Below, piece after piece: positions 16,771 through 24,261 of a stretch of 64,000 nucleotides of DNA. The translations under genes were made by a program, and so were the position numbers. The notes under the pieces were generated by a model. It saw only the letters and a program-made list of their open reading frames with translations. It ran no database searches and was not told the DNA's origin. Each line of letters opens with the position of its first letter. The stretch's first letter is position 1. The stretch comes from Collinsella aerofaciens (GTDB lineage: Bacteria > Actinomycetota > Coriobacteriia > Coriobacteriales > Coriobacteriaceae). The stretch lies in the NCBI RefSeq assembly GCF_015553355.1, contig NZ_JADNGN010000003.1, forward strand, positions 1 to 64,000, read 5' to 3'.

Positions 16771-18461
16771 TCGTACCCGTTAAGTTTACCTACGCCTCGC
16801 GCGACCTGTGGTTCGATCCGCAGGATTTGGATATCCTCGAGGCCGATTATGCCATTTGCTCCACCGAGCGCGGAACCGAGATCGGCCTGGTCACGGCCGA
16901 TCCCTTTGAGGTGCCGCAAGACGAGATCGGTCAGCCGCTCAAGCCCGTGCTACGCGTGGCGAGCGACATCGACCTACAGCTTGCCGACGACCTGGCCATC
17001 CAGGGCGACGAGGCCATGGTCGACTTCCGCCGCCTAGTCAAGGAGCTCGACCTCGAGATGAAGCCGGTCGGCGTCGAGTACCTGTTTGGCGGCGAGAAGG
17101 CCGTGTTCTACTTTGCGGCCGAGGAGCGCGTCGATTTTCGCCAGCTCGTCAAGGATCTGTCCTCGACGCTGCACATTCGCGTCGACATGCGCCAGATCGG
17201 CGTGCGCGACGAGACCCGCCTGGTGGGCGGCTATGCCCAGTGCGGACAGGAGCTCTGCTGCACGCGCTTTGGCGGACAGTTTGAGCCCGTCTCGATCCGC
17301 ATGGCAAAAGAGCAGGACCTGCCGCTCAACTCGTCCAAGATCAGCGGCGTGTGCGGCCGCCTGATGTGCTGCCTGCGTTATGAGTTCGAGGCGTACAAGG
17401 ACTTTAAGAGCCGTGCGCCCAAAAAGAAGACGCTCATCGATACGCCGCTTGGCAAGGCGCGTATTCAGGAATATGACACGCCGCGTGAGCAGCTGGTGCT
17501 GCGCCTGGAGAACGGCAAAGTCTTTAAGGTCAACCTGGCCGATATGACGTGCTCGGAGGGCTGCAAAAAGAAGGCCGCCGAGCAGGGCTGCAACTGCCGC
17601 CCCGATTGCGTAACGCGCGACGTGCTCGAGCGCATCGAGTCGCCCGAGATGCGCCTGGCGCTCATGGAACTCGATCGCGAGAACGGCGTCGACGTGGGCG
17701 ATGGTCTGTCGAGTGCCGACCGTCTGGCCGGCACGTCGATGCCCAAGCGCCGTCGTCGCGATGCCGAATCCGATGCTCGCGCCGGTCAGGGGCAGGGCGA
17801 GGGCCGTGGCCGCGGGAAGGGCCGTGGTAAGGTTGAGACACCCGAGGCCGAGGAGGCCGCCGGTGGCCGTCGTCGTCGCAAACGCTCGGGTTCGGGCGAT
17901 GCCGGCGAGGCTGCAGCCACGGGCAAGAACGCCTCTCGCGAGCGCGAGGTTCAGCAGCCCCAGCAGCAGAATCGCGGCGGTGGCATGAACCCCACACGTC
18001 GTCGCCGTCGTCATCTGTCGAGCGAGGAGCGCGAGGACGCCTTCCGCGCCGCAGCTGCTCGCGAGGCTGGTGCCGCCCCCAAGGGTGGTTCGGGTTCCGA
18101 TACGCCTGCCGACAAGGGCGGCAAGCAACGCAACGATGACGAGCGCGTGCCGCGCCCGCGCCGTCGCCATTCCTCGGGCGCGCAGCAGAAGCCCTCAGTG
18201 CCCTCCGTGGCCGATCAGGTCTCGGATGGCGAGGTCAAGGTCACGCGCCGTCGTCCCGGAGATGGCGGGGGAGCGGCTGCCAAGGCTTCGCGTGGCGCCG
18301 CTCGCGACGAGCGCGAGCCGCGCGAGGATCGCGGTGGCGAGGGCTCGGCCGACCAGGGTCAAAAGCGCCGTCGCCGTCGCCGTTCCCGCAAGCCGCGCCA
18401 GGATGGTGGCGAGGGCTCGACCCCGTCTTCGTCCGCACCACAACCGCCCGCCGGCGAATAA
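16761..18461 (+). CDS. ricT: PSP1-domain protein RicT (YaaT-like) with a long basic tail
   Basis: Homologue of the Bacillus RicT/YaaT protein, part of the Ric complex that acts with RNase Y in RNA maturation. Residues 1-270 hold the PSP1 domain with its conserved cysteines: GYAQCGQELCC, GVCGRLMCCLRYE and the EGCKKKAAEQGCNC cluster. Residues 330-566 form a low-complexity tail rich in Arg, Gly, Lys and Glu with repeated RRRR blocks, doubling the usual length (about 275). The tail resembles RNA-binding disordered regions of RNases and helicases. The overlap with holB matches the tmk-holB-yaaT order of Firmicutes. Confidence 0.9.
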   Translation: MPLVVPVKFTYASRDLWFDPQDLDILEADYAICSTERGTEIGLVTADPFEVPQDEIGQPLKPVLRVASDIDLQLADDLAIQGDEAMVDFRRLVKELDLEMKPVGVEYLFGGEKAVFYFAAEERVDFRQLVKDLSSTLHIRVDMRQIGVRDETRLVGGYAQCGQELCCTRFGGQFEPVSIRMAKEQDLPLNSSKISGVCGRLMCCLRYEFEAYKDFKSRAPKKKTLIDTPLGKARIQEYDTPREQLVLRLENGKVFKVNLADMTCSEGCKKKAAEQGCNCRPDCVTRDVLERIESPEMRLALMELDRENGVDVGDGLSSADRLAGTSMPKRRRRDAESDARAGQGQGEGRGRGKGRGKVETPEAEEAAGGRRRRKRSGSGDAGEAAATGKNASREREVQQPQQQNRGGGMNPTRRRRRHLSSEEREDAFRAAAAREAGAAPKGGSGSDTPADKGGKQRNDDERVPRPRRRHSSGAQQKPSVPSVADQVSDGEVKVTRRRPGDGGGAAAKASRGAARDEREPREDRGGEGSADQGQKRRRRRRSRKPRQDGGEGSTPSSSAPQPPAGE

Positions 18462-18524
18462 CGCCCGCGAGCGGATTTAACCCGCCTTGCCCCGAGCGCA
18501 TCGGGGTATCATAGCGCCGAATCA

Positions 18525-18560
18525 ACAACCCTCCCTGCGGCCGAACGTAGGGAGGGTTGT
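18525..18560 (+). promoter_or_regulatory. Hairpin covering the comF ribosome-binding site
   Basis: ACAACCCTCCCT (18525-18536) is an exact complement of AGGGAGGGTTGT (18549-18560) across a 12-nt loop. The 3' arm contains the only plausible Shine-Dalgarno (GGGAGGG) for the TTG start at 18564. The folded form should block translation. It could also act as a terminator for ricT, but no U-tract follows. Confidence 0.55.
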
Positions 18561-18563
18561 GTC

Positions 18564-19370
18564 TTGAAGAGCCATCTGAACATATTGAGCTGTTTGCAGG
18601 GTGCCGGTGCCCTACCGTTTGCGGACGAATTGCTACCGTTTGCCGAGTGGGTGGCACGCGAGGCGCTCGAGGCATTGTCGCCAACACGATGTGCCGGCTG
18701 CGAGCGCGCCGGTGCGCTTATTTGCCAAGACTGCCTTGCCGCGTTCACGCTCATCGACCCACGTCATAGCTGCACCCGATGCAGCGCCCCGTTTGGGGAT
18801 TTGCTGTGCACTGAGTGTTCGGTCGAGGGCACGTCCTCGGCAATGACGGAGGCGCTCGACCGCTGCCTGGCGTGCGCCGTCTATGCGCATCCGCTGCCGC
18901 GCATCATTAAAGCGTACAAGGATGCGGGCGAGCGACGTCTGGCTCCGTATCTGGCGGAGCTGCTCTACGACACCGCCCTGCATGCCCAGGTCGTAGCGCC
19001 CGATCGCTATGGAGGTGTGCTGTCCGGTGCGGATGCGGTGGTGTTTGTGCCTGCGACGGCGGCAGCGTTTCGGCGGCGTGGTTTTGATCATATGGAGGCT
19101 ATTGCGCGTCCATTTTGCGAGCTGTCGGGTGTTCCCCTGCTCGACGCCCTCGTTAAGTACGGCCATGGTGACCAGCGCGAGCTCGGTCGCGATGAGCGCC
19201 GGGAACACGCTCGGGGTATGTACGAGACGGTCGAGGATGTGCGCGGCCGCCGCCTGCTGCTCGTCGACGATGTCATTACCACGGGCGCGACCATGGCAGC
19301 GGCCTCGGCGGAGCTCAAGCGTGCCGGCGCCGCGGCAGTCGATGGTCTCGCTATCGCACGCGTTTGGTAG
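18564..19370 (+). CDS. comF: ComF-family phosphoribosyltransferase-like protein
   Basis: Homologue of ComFC/GntX, a cytoplasmic protein needed for DNA uptake in competent bacteria; its biochemical role is not settled. The N-terminal zinc ribbon has CAGCERAGALICQDC and CTRCSAPFGDLLCTEC (residues 36-85). The C-terminal phosphoribosyltransferase motif LLLVDDVITTGATM lies near residue 230. Length, 268 residues, is normal. The likely start is TTG at 18564, whose Shine-Dalgarno is inside a hairpin. No other competence gene is nearby. Confidence 0.85.
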   Translation: MKSHLNILSCLQGAGALPFADELLPFAEWVAREALEALSPTRCAGCERAGALICQDCLAAFTLIDPRHSCTRCSAPFGDLLCTECSVEGTSSAMTEALDRCLACAVYAHPLPRIIKAYKDAGERRLAPYLAELLYDTALHAQVVAPDRYGGVLSGADAVVFVPATAAAFRRRGFDHMEAIARPFCELSGVPLLDALVKYGHGDQRELGRDERREHARGMYETVEDVRGRRLLLVDDVITTGATMAAASAELKRAGAAAVDGLAIARVW

Positions 19371-19380
19371 GGGTGGTTTT

Positions 19381-20490
19381 GTGGCAGTGAAGATTGAGCG
19401 GCGCAACGAGCCGACAGACGAACAGCTAGCGGCTTCCGTAATCCTAACGGGCGCCTCGGCGCTACGCATGATGCGCGCCGAACGCCGGCAGATGGGCTAC
19501 ATAAGCTGGAAGGACCTCGATCCCGATGAAGAGCGCCGTGTGCTGCGCACGTCGTCGCCCTCGACCGAGGACATCTATCTTCCCGATTTGGTGCGGATTG
19601 GGGTCGCAAGCGGCGAGGTGCAAGAGGATTTGTGCTTGCTGGTAGGGTCTGCAGCGCAGCGCCGCCGCATTCTTGGCGTGAGCTGGTCCGTATGCTCCGG
19701 GTTGCCCGTCGGCTCGATTCTAGAGGTGGAACCGGGGGTGTACAGTCTATCTCCCGAGGCCCTTTGTGTTGCCGTTGCGCGCGAGGTCGGCTGCATCCAG
19801 GCATTTGCCCTGGCTCAGGAGCTGTGCTCTAAGATTTCGCTGAGTGATCGCGGGAAGTATCTGCCTCCCTACACCTCGCCCGTTACGAATAAGCTTGCAA
19901 AGGACAAGGACCAGCCAGCAGACGTGGGCTACTTTGAGGTTGAGCCGGTGCTGACGCCCGATCGTCTGGCAGATTACCTCGCGGTATGCAAGGGGAACGC
20001 GGCCAAGCAGCTGCAGCGTCTGTGTCCCTACTTGTCAGAAAACCTGCGCTCGCCCATGGAGTGCATCATGCTCGCTCTGTTTTCGCTTCCGTTTTCCTAT
20101 GGCGGATTTGCCTGCGGTCCCTTTAAGACCGACTACAAGATTGAGTTCGATGACCGCGCGCAGGCAATCTCGGGGATGCCGCATGCAGTTTGCGATGCGT
20201 ATCAGGAAACAGCCCGGTTTGACCTGGAATACAACGGTGAGCTGGGCCATTCCTCTCGGAGGGGACGTATCCATGACGAAAAACGCAACACGGGCTTGAT
20301 TACTATGGGAATCGAGGTTGCGACGGTCAACAACGAAATGCTCCGCGACATGGAAGCGATGGAAGCGCTCGCATGGCGCATCCACCAGCGTATGGGTAAG
20401 CGATATCAGAATCGCGTAGAGGCTCGTCGAAAGAGGCAAGATGCTCTGCTGAATACGCTCCGAGCGTGCTTTGGGCTCAAGCCAGCGTAA
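19381..20490 (+). CDS. AbiEi/DUF559-like protein, putative nuclease fold
   Basis: A 369-residue protein starting at GTG 19381, 10 nt after comF, behind TAGGGGTGG. Residues 20-150 resemble the AbiEi-type two-part layout (LTGASALRMMRAERRQ, then LPDLVRIGVASGEVQEDLCLLV). The C-terminal third has FDLEYNGELGH followed by HDEKRNTGLITMGIEVATV, a spacing like the (D/E)-x-(D/N)G-x-x-H ... DxxR pattern of DUF559/Vsr-type PD-(D/E)XK domains. Actinobacteria carry many such proteins of unknown role. Neither antitoxin nor nuclease activity can be asserted; no toxin gene is adjacent. Confidence 0.6.
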   Translation: MAVKIERRNEPTDEQLAASVILTGASALRMMRAERRQMGYISWKDLDPDEERRVLRTSSPSTEDIYLPDLVRIGVASGEVQEDLCLLVGSAAQRRRILGVSWSVCSGLPVGSILEVEPGVYSLSPEALCVAVAREVGCIQAFALAQELCSKISLSDRGKYLPPYTSPVTNKLAKDKDQPADVGYFEVEPVLTPDRLADYLAVCKGNAAKQLQRLCPYLSENLRSPMECIMLALFSLPFSYGGFACGPFKTDYKIEFDDRAQAISGMPHAVCDAYQETARFDLEYNGELGHSSRRGRIHDEKRNTGLITMGIEVATVNNEMLRDMEAMEALAWRIHQRMGKRYQNRVEARRKRQDALLNTLRACFGLKPA

Positions 20491-20526
20491 AACTATAGCT
20501 TTATAGGGGGTCTGTTTATATGCTCT

Positions 20527-20741
20527 GTGCAAAAAACGGCAAATATGAGTACTGTTACTAGATTAGTGACAGCAAAAACAAAGAAACTTGGGCCGAAAAT
20601 CTGGATTCAGCGAAGAGATAATAAACGAATGTGGAATATCTTGGCGCCAAGCAGGCTGTGCGGAACTCAAAAAGGGCTCGTGAGGCGGTAATACGCTGCT
20701 ACTAAATTGGTGACAGTACTCATATTTGCCGTTTTTTGCAC
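20527..20741. repeat. MITE-like element, copy B
   Basis: A 215-bp element with inverted ends. The left end is GTGCAAAAAACGGC followed by AAATATGAGTACTGTTACTA; the right end is its near-complement, ending GCCGTTTTTTGCAC. Some 40 of the outer 45 bp match between the ends. It shares the right-end sequence with the element at 5947-6166. No open frame is present inside. Candidate non-autonomous transposable element; the mobilising transposase is not in this window. Confidence 0.75.
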
Positions 20742-21223
20742 ACGGCACCCTGAGACGGGTGCCCCGGAGCTCCCCGTGGGGGAGCTCCGGGCTTCATGGG
20801 GGCACGAATAGCCCGCTCCGACCTGCGAAATCTGTACTCGCGATGCGAATGACGCCCCTAACCTTAAACTTTAGCTTGAACTTAGCTATAATGCGCTACG
20901 TTCCTACCAGGCTGTGGTTGCGGACGGACGAAATGCCCGTCCTAGTCCAAGACAGACGCGGTCAAAGGGATCCACGTAAGCGACCGCGTGCGCGCGGCGC
21001 GATCATGGCGCGTCCTAGATGTAAGCCGCACCGTCCGTTCTACTTTCTTTGGGGCAATACCGCCTCGCGGGCGAGCGGGCCAGTCGTGAAGGTGGCTGCG
21101 GCCTCCCGAGCAAACGCCCCGGTGCGCAAGTGTGGGGTCAAATACCAGGTCAGCTGGTGGGAACAACCCGATATTCCGTGCGGGGCACGGATCGTATACG
21201 ACACAGAAGGCAGGGTAGTGGAC
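20742..21223 (+). other. Intergenic region with hairpin, promoter and ~330-nt leader
   Basis: A 13-bp hairpin with a 3-nt loop lies at 20763-20791. TATAAT at 20887-20892 is a good -10 box, though no strong -35 box is seen. The transcript would then have a leader of about 325 nt before the lipoprotein start at 21224. The leader is GC-rich with several possible stems (for instance GACGG / CCGTC around 20932-20946). It was compared by eye with T-box, cobalamin, SAM, TPP, SRP, 6S, tmRNA and RNase P consensus elements without a match. One reading frame stays open through it, but its composition and the downstream lipobox argue against coding. Confidence 0.45.
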
Positions 21224-22234
21224 ATGGTGAGGGGCAGCTTGATGCATGCGGCTCGGTTGGGTGCTGGGACCGCGGCGGTCATTGCCGTTTTGGGCCTGAG
21301 TGGATGCGCGTTCAATCCACTGTCCACGTTCACGACGCCCACGATCGACCAGATCGAGCGCGAGACCGTCACCCCCACGGTATCGGACGATGCCCTGGTC
21401 ACGCCGGGAACCCTGACGGTCGCCCTCGATACTTCCGATGCCCCGCAAGCCATGCAGGATGCCGACGGAAACCTCACGGGCTATGCGGTCGATGCCGCTC
21501 GTTCTCTCGCATGCCGCATGGGTCTCAAGGTCGCCTTTGTCGATGCGTCCTCGGCCGATTCCGCGCTCAGCGATAAAAAGGCCGACATCTTCATTGGTGA
21601 CGTCAGGTCTACGGACGGCGATATCAGCTCGCTTGGCACCTGTCTGTACGACGCCCCCGCCGTATTCGGCAAGAGCAGCGACGGAGAGTCGCTGAGCGTT
21701 TCGACCGAAACGCTTAACACCGCTACCCTGGGCGTTCAGACCTCTTCGGCCTCGCAGGAAGCGCTCGCCAAGCAGAGCATTACGGCCAACCAAAAGACCT
21801 TCTCCGACATCAATGAGTGCTTTGAGGCGCTCGAGTCGGGCGAAGTCGATTACGTGATCTGTGATTCCACGGCCGGTGGTTACCTCGCGCGCCTGATGAG
21901 CCAGATCTCCTATGTCGGCACGCTCGAGACGCCCTCCACGCTTGGTGTCGCAGGCCTTAGCTCTAACGATGAGCTGTGCCGTGCCGTGAGCGATGCCCTC
22001 GATGGTATCACGGTCGATGGCACGCTCGAGGCAGTCCACTGCGTCTGGTACGGCCAGATGCCCTATGACCTTACCGCCAAGACCGTTTCGGGAGCCAATG
22101 TGCAGACATCCGACTCCACGTCCAACGAGACTGAGCCCTCCGATGACGACGCCTCCGATAACAACGGCGACAGCCCGTCGTCTAGCCAGGAAGGCACCAT
22201 CACCGACGATGACATCAACAAGCTCAATAGCTAG
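21224..22234 (+). CDS. Solute-binding lipoprotein (ABC transporter, family 3 type)
   Basis: Probable extracellular amino-acid-binding lipoprotein, 336 residues. Residues 1-28 form a lipoprotein signal peptide ending in the lipobox LSGC. The mature part has the SBP family 3 pattern: GTLTVALDTSDAPQAMQDADGNLTGYAVDAARSLACRMGLK, a mid-domain DADIFIGDV-like stretch, and GEVDYVICDSTAG. The C-terminal 50 residues are Ser/Asp/Thr-rich and acidic. No permease or ATPase gene is adjacent, so it is an orphan binding protein. ATG 21224 is preferred; ATG 21242 with GAGGGG upstream is an alternative and still leaves a signal peptide. Confidence 0.82.
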   Translation: MVRGSLMHAARLGAGTAAVIAVLGLSGCAFNPLSTFTTPTIDQIERETVTPTVSDDALVTPGTLTVALDTSDAPQAMQDADGNLTGYAVDAARSLACRMGLKVAFVDASSADSALSDKKADIFIGDVRSTDGDISSLGTCLYDAPAVFGKSSDGESLSVSTETLNTATLGVQTSSASQEALAKQSITANQKTFSDINECFEALESGEVDYVICDSTAGGYLARLMSQISYVGTLETPSTLGVAGLSSNDELCRAVSDALDGITVDGTLEAVHCVWYGQMPYDLTAKTVSGANVQTSDSTSNETEPSDDDASDNNGDSPSSSQEGTITDDDINKLNS

Positions 22235-22300
22235 TTATTGGTAGGGGTGGCGTCTGCCATACATTGAACGAGGCGCTTCTTCATGGTTTCAACACGCATA

Positions 22301-22336
22301 GTCGGGTCTCCCCAATAGGGGAGCCCGGCTTTTCTA
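22301..22336 (+). terminator. Intrinsic terminator of the lipoprotein gene
   Basis: GTCGGGTCTCCCC pairs with GGGGAGCCCGGC across AATA and is followed by TTTTCTATTTT. Confidence 0.8.
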
Positions 22337-22551
22337 TTTTGGTAAAAACAGCAGGTAAAAGCTGATTTTCAGGAGAAAAACTAGCTTTGCCGACGCCTTC
22401 CTATAGCGCACTTTGCTACAGAAAAGTGCGAGACTTCGGTATGCGGTATCAAGCAATCGTTATTCGGGTCTTTAGGAATCCGCGTGATTAAATGCACGGC
22501 AATGGGTACATAGCCAGTACAGTAAGTCCCCGAGGCAGATTGGAGCCACGT

Positions 22552-23136
22552 ATGGATATCAAGGTTTCTGGACGCAAGACGACGGTAACCGATGCTCTGC
22601 GTGCGCATGTGGATGAGAAGATCGGCGAGGCGCTCAAGGTTTTCGATATCGAGCCCATGACGGTCGACGTTGTACTTCGCTATGAGAAGAACCCCTCGAA
22701 CCCCAACCCGGCGATCGTCGAGGTTACGGTTCGTGCCCGCGGTTCGGTGATTCGCGTTGCCGAGCACGGTGCAGATATGTACGCCGCCATCGATCTCTCC
22801 GCCGATAAGGTCACCCGCCAGCTGCGCAAGTTCAAGACCAAGGTCGTGGACAACCGCCAGGGCGGTGCCAGCGCAGCGGATGTCGCACCGGTCGAGCGCG
22901 TCGAGGATCTGGCCGACCTGCTGCTGCCCGAGGAGGAGGACGACCTGCTCGTCCGCGAGAAGGTTATCGACGTCACCCCGATGACCGAGGAGCAGGCGCT
23001 GGTGCAGACCGATCTGCTGGGCCACGACTTCTACGTGTTCGAGAACGCGACGACCGGTCTCATCAATGTGGTGTATCACCGTAAGAATGGTGGATATGGC
23101 ATCATCAAGCCCCGCATCGAAACACTTGACGAGTAA
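22552..23136 (+). CDS. hpf: Ribosome hibernation promoting factor, long form
   Basis: Stationary-phase factor that binds the small ribosomal subunit and dimerises 70S ribosomes to 100S. The N-terminal S30AE domain (residues 1-100) starts MDIKVSGRKTTVTDALRAHV and includes RVAEHGADMYAAID. The C-terminal dimerisation domain (about 135-192) contains FYVFENATTGLINVVYHRKNGGYGIIKP, diagnostic of the long form. The ATG at 22552 follows GGAG with 6-nt spacing; a frame extension upstream to 22492 lacks this. It is monocistronic with its own terminator. 194 residues. Confidence 0.94.
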   Translation: MDIKVSGRKTTVTDALRAHVDEKIGEALKVFDIEPMTVDVVLRYEKNPSNPNPAIVEVTVRARGSVIRVAEHGADMYAAIDLSADKVTRQLRKFKTKVVDNRQGGASAADVAPVERVEDLADLLLPEEEDDLLVREKVIDVTPMTEEQALVQTDLLGHDFYVFENATTGLINVVYHRKNGGYGIIKPRIETLDE

Positions 23137-23165
23137 AATACGTTAACTTGCATGAGTTAACGGTT

Positions 23166-23197
23166 GGCGGCCATCCCATGCGGGTGGCCGCCTTTTT
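23166..23197 (+). terminator. Intrinsic terminator of hpf
   Basis: GGCGGCCA (23166-23173) pairs with TGGCCGCC (23185-23192), followed by five Ts. A second small palindrome, CGTTAAC / GTTAACG, lies just before it (23142-23162). Confidence 0.88.
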
Positions 23198-23215
23198 ACG
23201 TAAGGAGTCGCTTTG

Positions 23216-24169
23216 ATGGACAAGGCCGCATCCGCCGGTCATTCGGACCGTTGCCGCATCGTCGTCGATACTTGCTGCGACTTTAGCCCCGAGGTCGCCG
23301 CGAACCTCGATGTCGATATCCTGGGTTTCCCCTTCATTATCGATGGCGAGGAGCGCACGGATGACATCTGGTCGAGCATCACACCCAAGGAGTTCTACGA
23401 CCGCATGCGCGCCGGCGCTCGCGTGTCTACCTCCGCCGTGTCGCTCGGTCGCTATATCGAGTTCTTTACCGAGTGTGCCAAGGAGGGCACGCCCACGGTC
23501 TACCTGTGCTTTACCTCGGCGCTGTCGTCGAGCTACAACTCCGCGTGCCAGGCGGCAGATGCCGTGCGCGCCGAGTATCCCAACTTTGAGCTCTACGTGG
23601 TCGACAACGCTCTGCCCTGCGCGACTGGCGCGCTCCTGGCGCTCGAGGCCGTGCGCCAGCGTTCGGCGGGACTGACCGCCAAGCAGCTGGTCGATTGGGC
23701 AAACGAGGCAAAGACCTACGTGCACGGCTACTTTACGCTCGAGAGCTTCGACGCACTGGCTGCCGGCGGCCGCATTCCTCCCGCGGCGGCGCAGCTCACG
23801 GCAAAGCTCGACGTCAAGCCCGAGCTCTCCTACGACCTGGCCGGCTCGCTGTCGCTGATCGGCGTCAACCGCGGCCGCAAGAAGGCGCTCAAGTCCATCC
23901 TCAAGTCGTTCCGCGAGAACTACGTGCCCGATCGCACCATGCCCATCGCCATCATGACGGCCGATGCCGAAAAGGACGGCGACTGGCTCGAAGCCGCCAT
24001 CCGCAAGGAGGAGGGCTGCGCCGACGTCACGATCATTCGCAGCTCCGTGGGTCCCACCATTGGCTCGCACGTGGGCCCCGGCATGGTGGCCTGCGCGTTT
24101 TGGGGTAAGAACCGCGCCGACAAGGCGTCGCTTTCCGACCGCATCGCGCGTCGCGTGCGCGGCGAGTAG
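23216..24169 (+). CDS. DegV-family fatty-acid-binding protein
   Basis: DegV/FakB proteins bind a fatty acid and present it to the kinase FakA for phosphorylation. The 318-residue protein has the DegV pattern: IVVDTCCDFSPEVAANLDVDILGFPF at the N-terminus, ARVSTSAVSLGRYIEFF, CFTSALSSSYNSA, and ESFDALAAGGRIPPAAA. ATG 23216 follows GGAG by 8 nt; a TTG at 23213 would give MM. No fakA is adjacent. It could be a FakB, but ligand and partner are not shown by the sequence. Confidence 0.88.
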   Translation: MDKAASAGHSDRCRIVVDTCCDFSPEVAANLDVDILGFPFIIDGEERTDDIWSSITPKEFYDRMRAGARVSTSAVSLGRYIEFFTECAKEGTPTVYLCFTSALSSSYNSACQAADAVRAEYPNFELYVVDNALPCATGALLALEAVRQRSAGLTAKQLVDWANEAKTYVHGYFTLESFDALAAGGRIPPAAAQLTAKLDVKPELSYDLAGSLSLIGVNRGRKKALKSILKSFRENYVPDRTMPIAIMTADAEKDGDWLEAAIRKEEGCADVTIIRSSVGPTIGSHVGPGMVACAFWGKNRADKASLSDRIARRVRGE

Positions 24170-24261
24170 GTAGGCGCCACGATCACAGGCGTCCCGCAGC
24201 CCAAGCGCTGGCGCTGAGTATTCAACCTGGTAACAACACCCAACCCAAAAGGAAAGGTTTC

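Noticed and set aside
19381-20490. A complete AbiE toxin-antitoxin system.
   Set aside because: No AbiEii-type nucleotidyltransferase gene is adjacent; comF lies upstream and a repeat element downstream.
21130-21185. SRP RNA in the lipoprotein leader, because of an ACCAGGTCAG stretch.
   Set aside because: The conserved GGAAGGAAGCAGC side of the SRP loop is missing, so the match is only partial.
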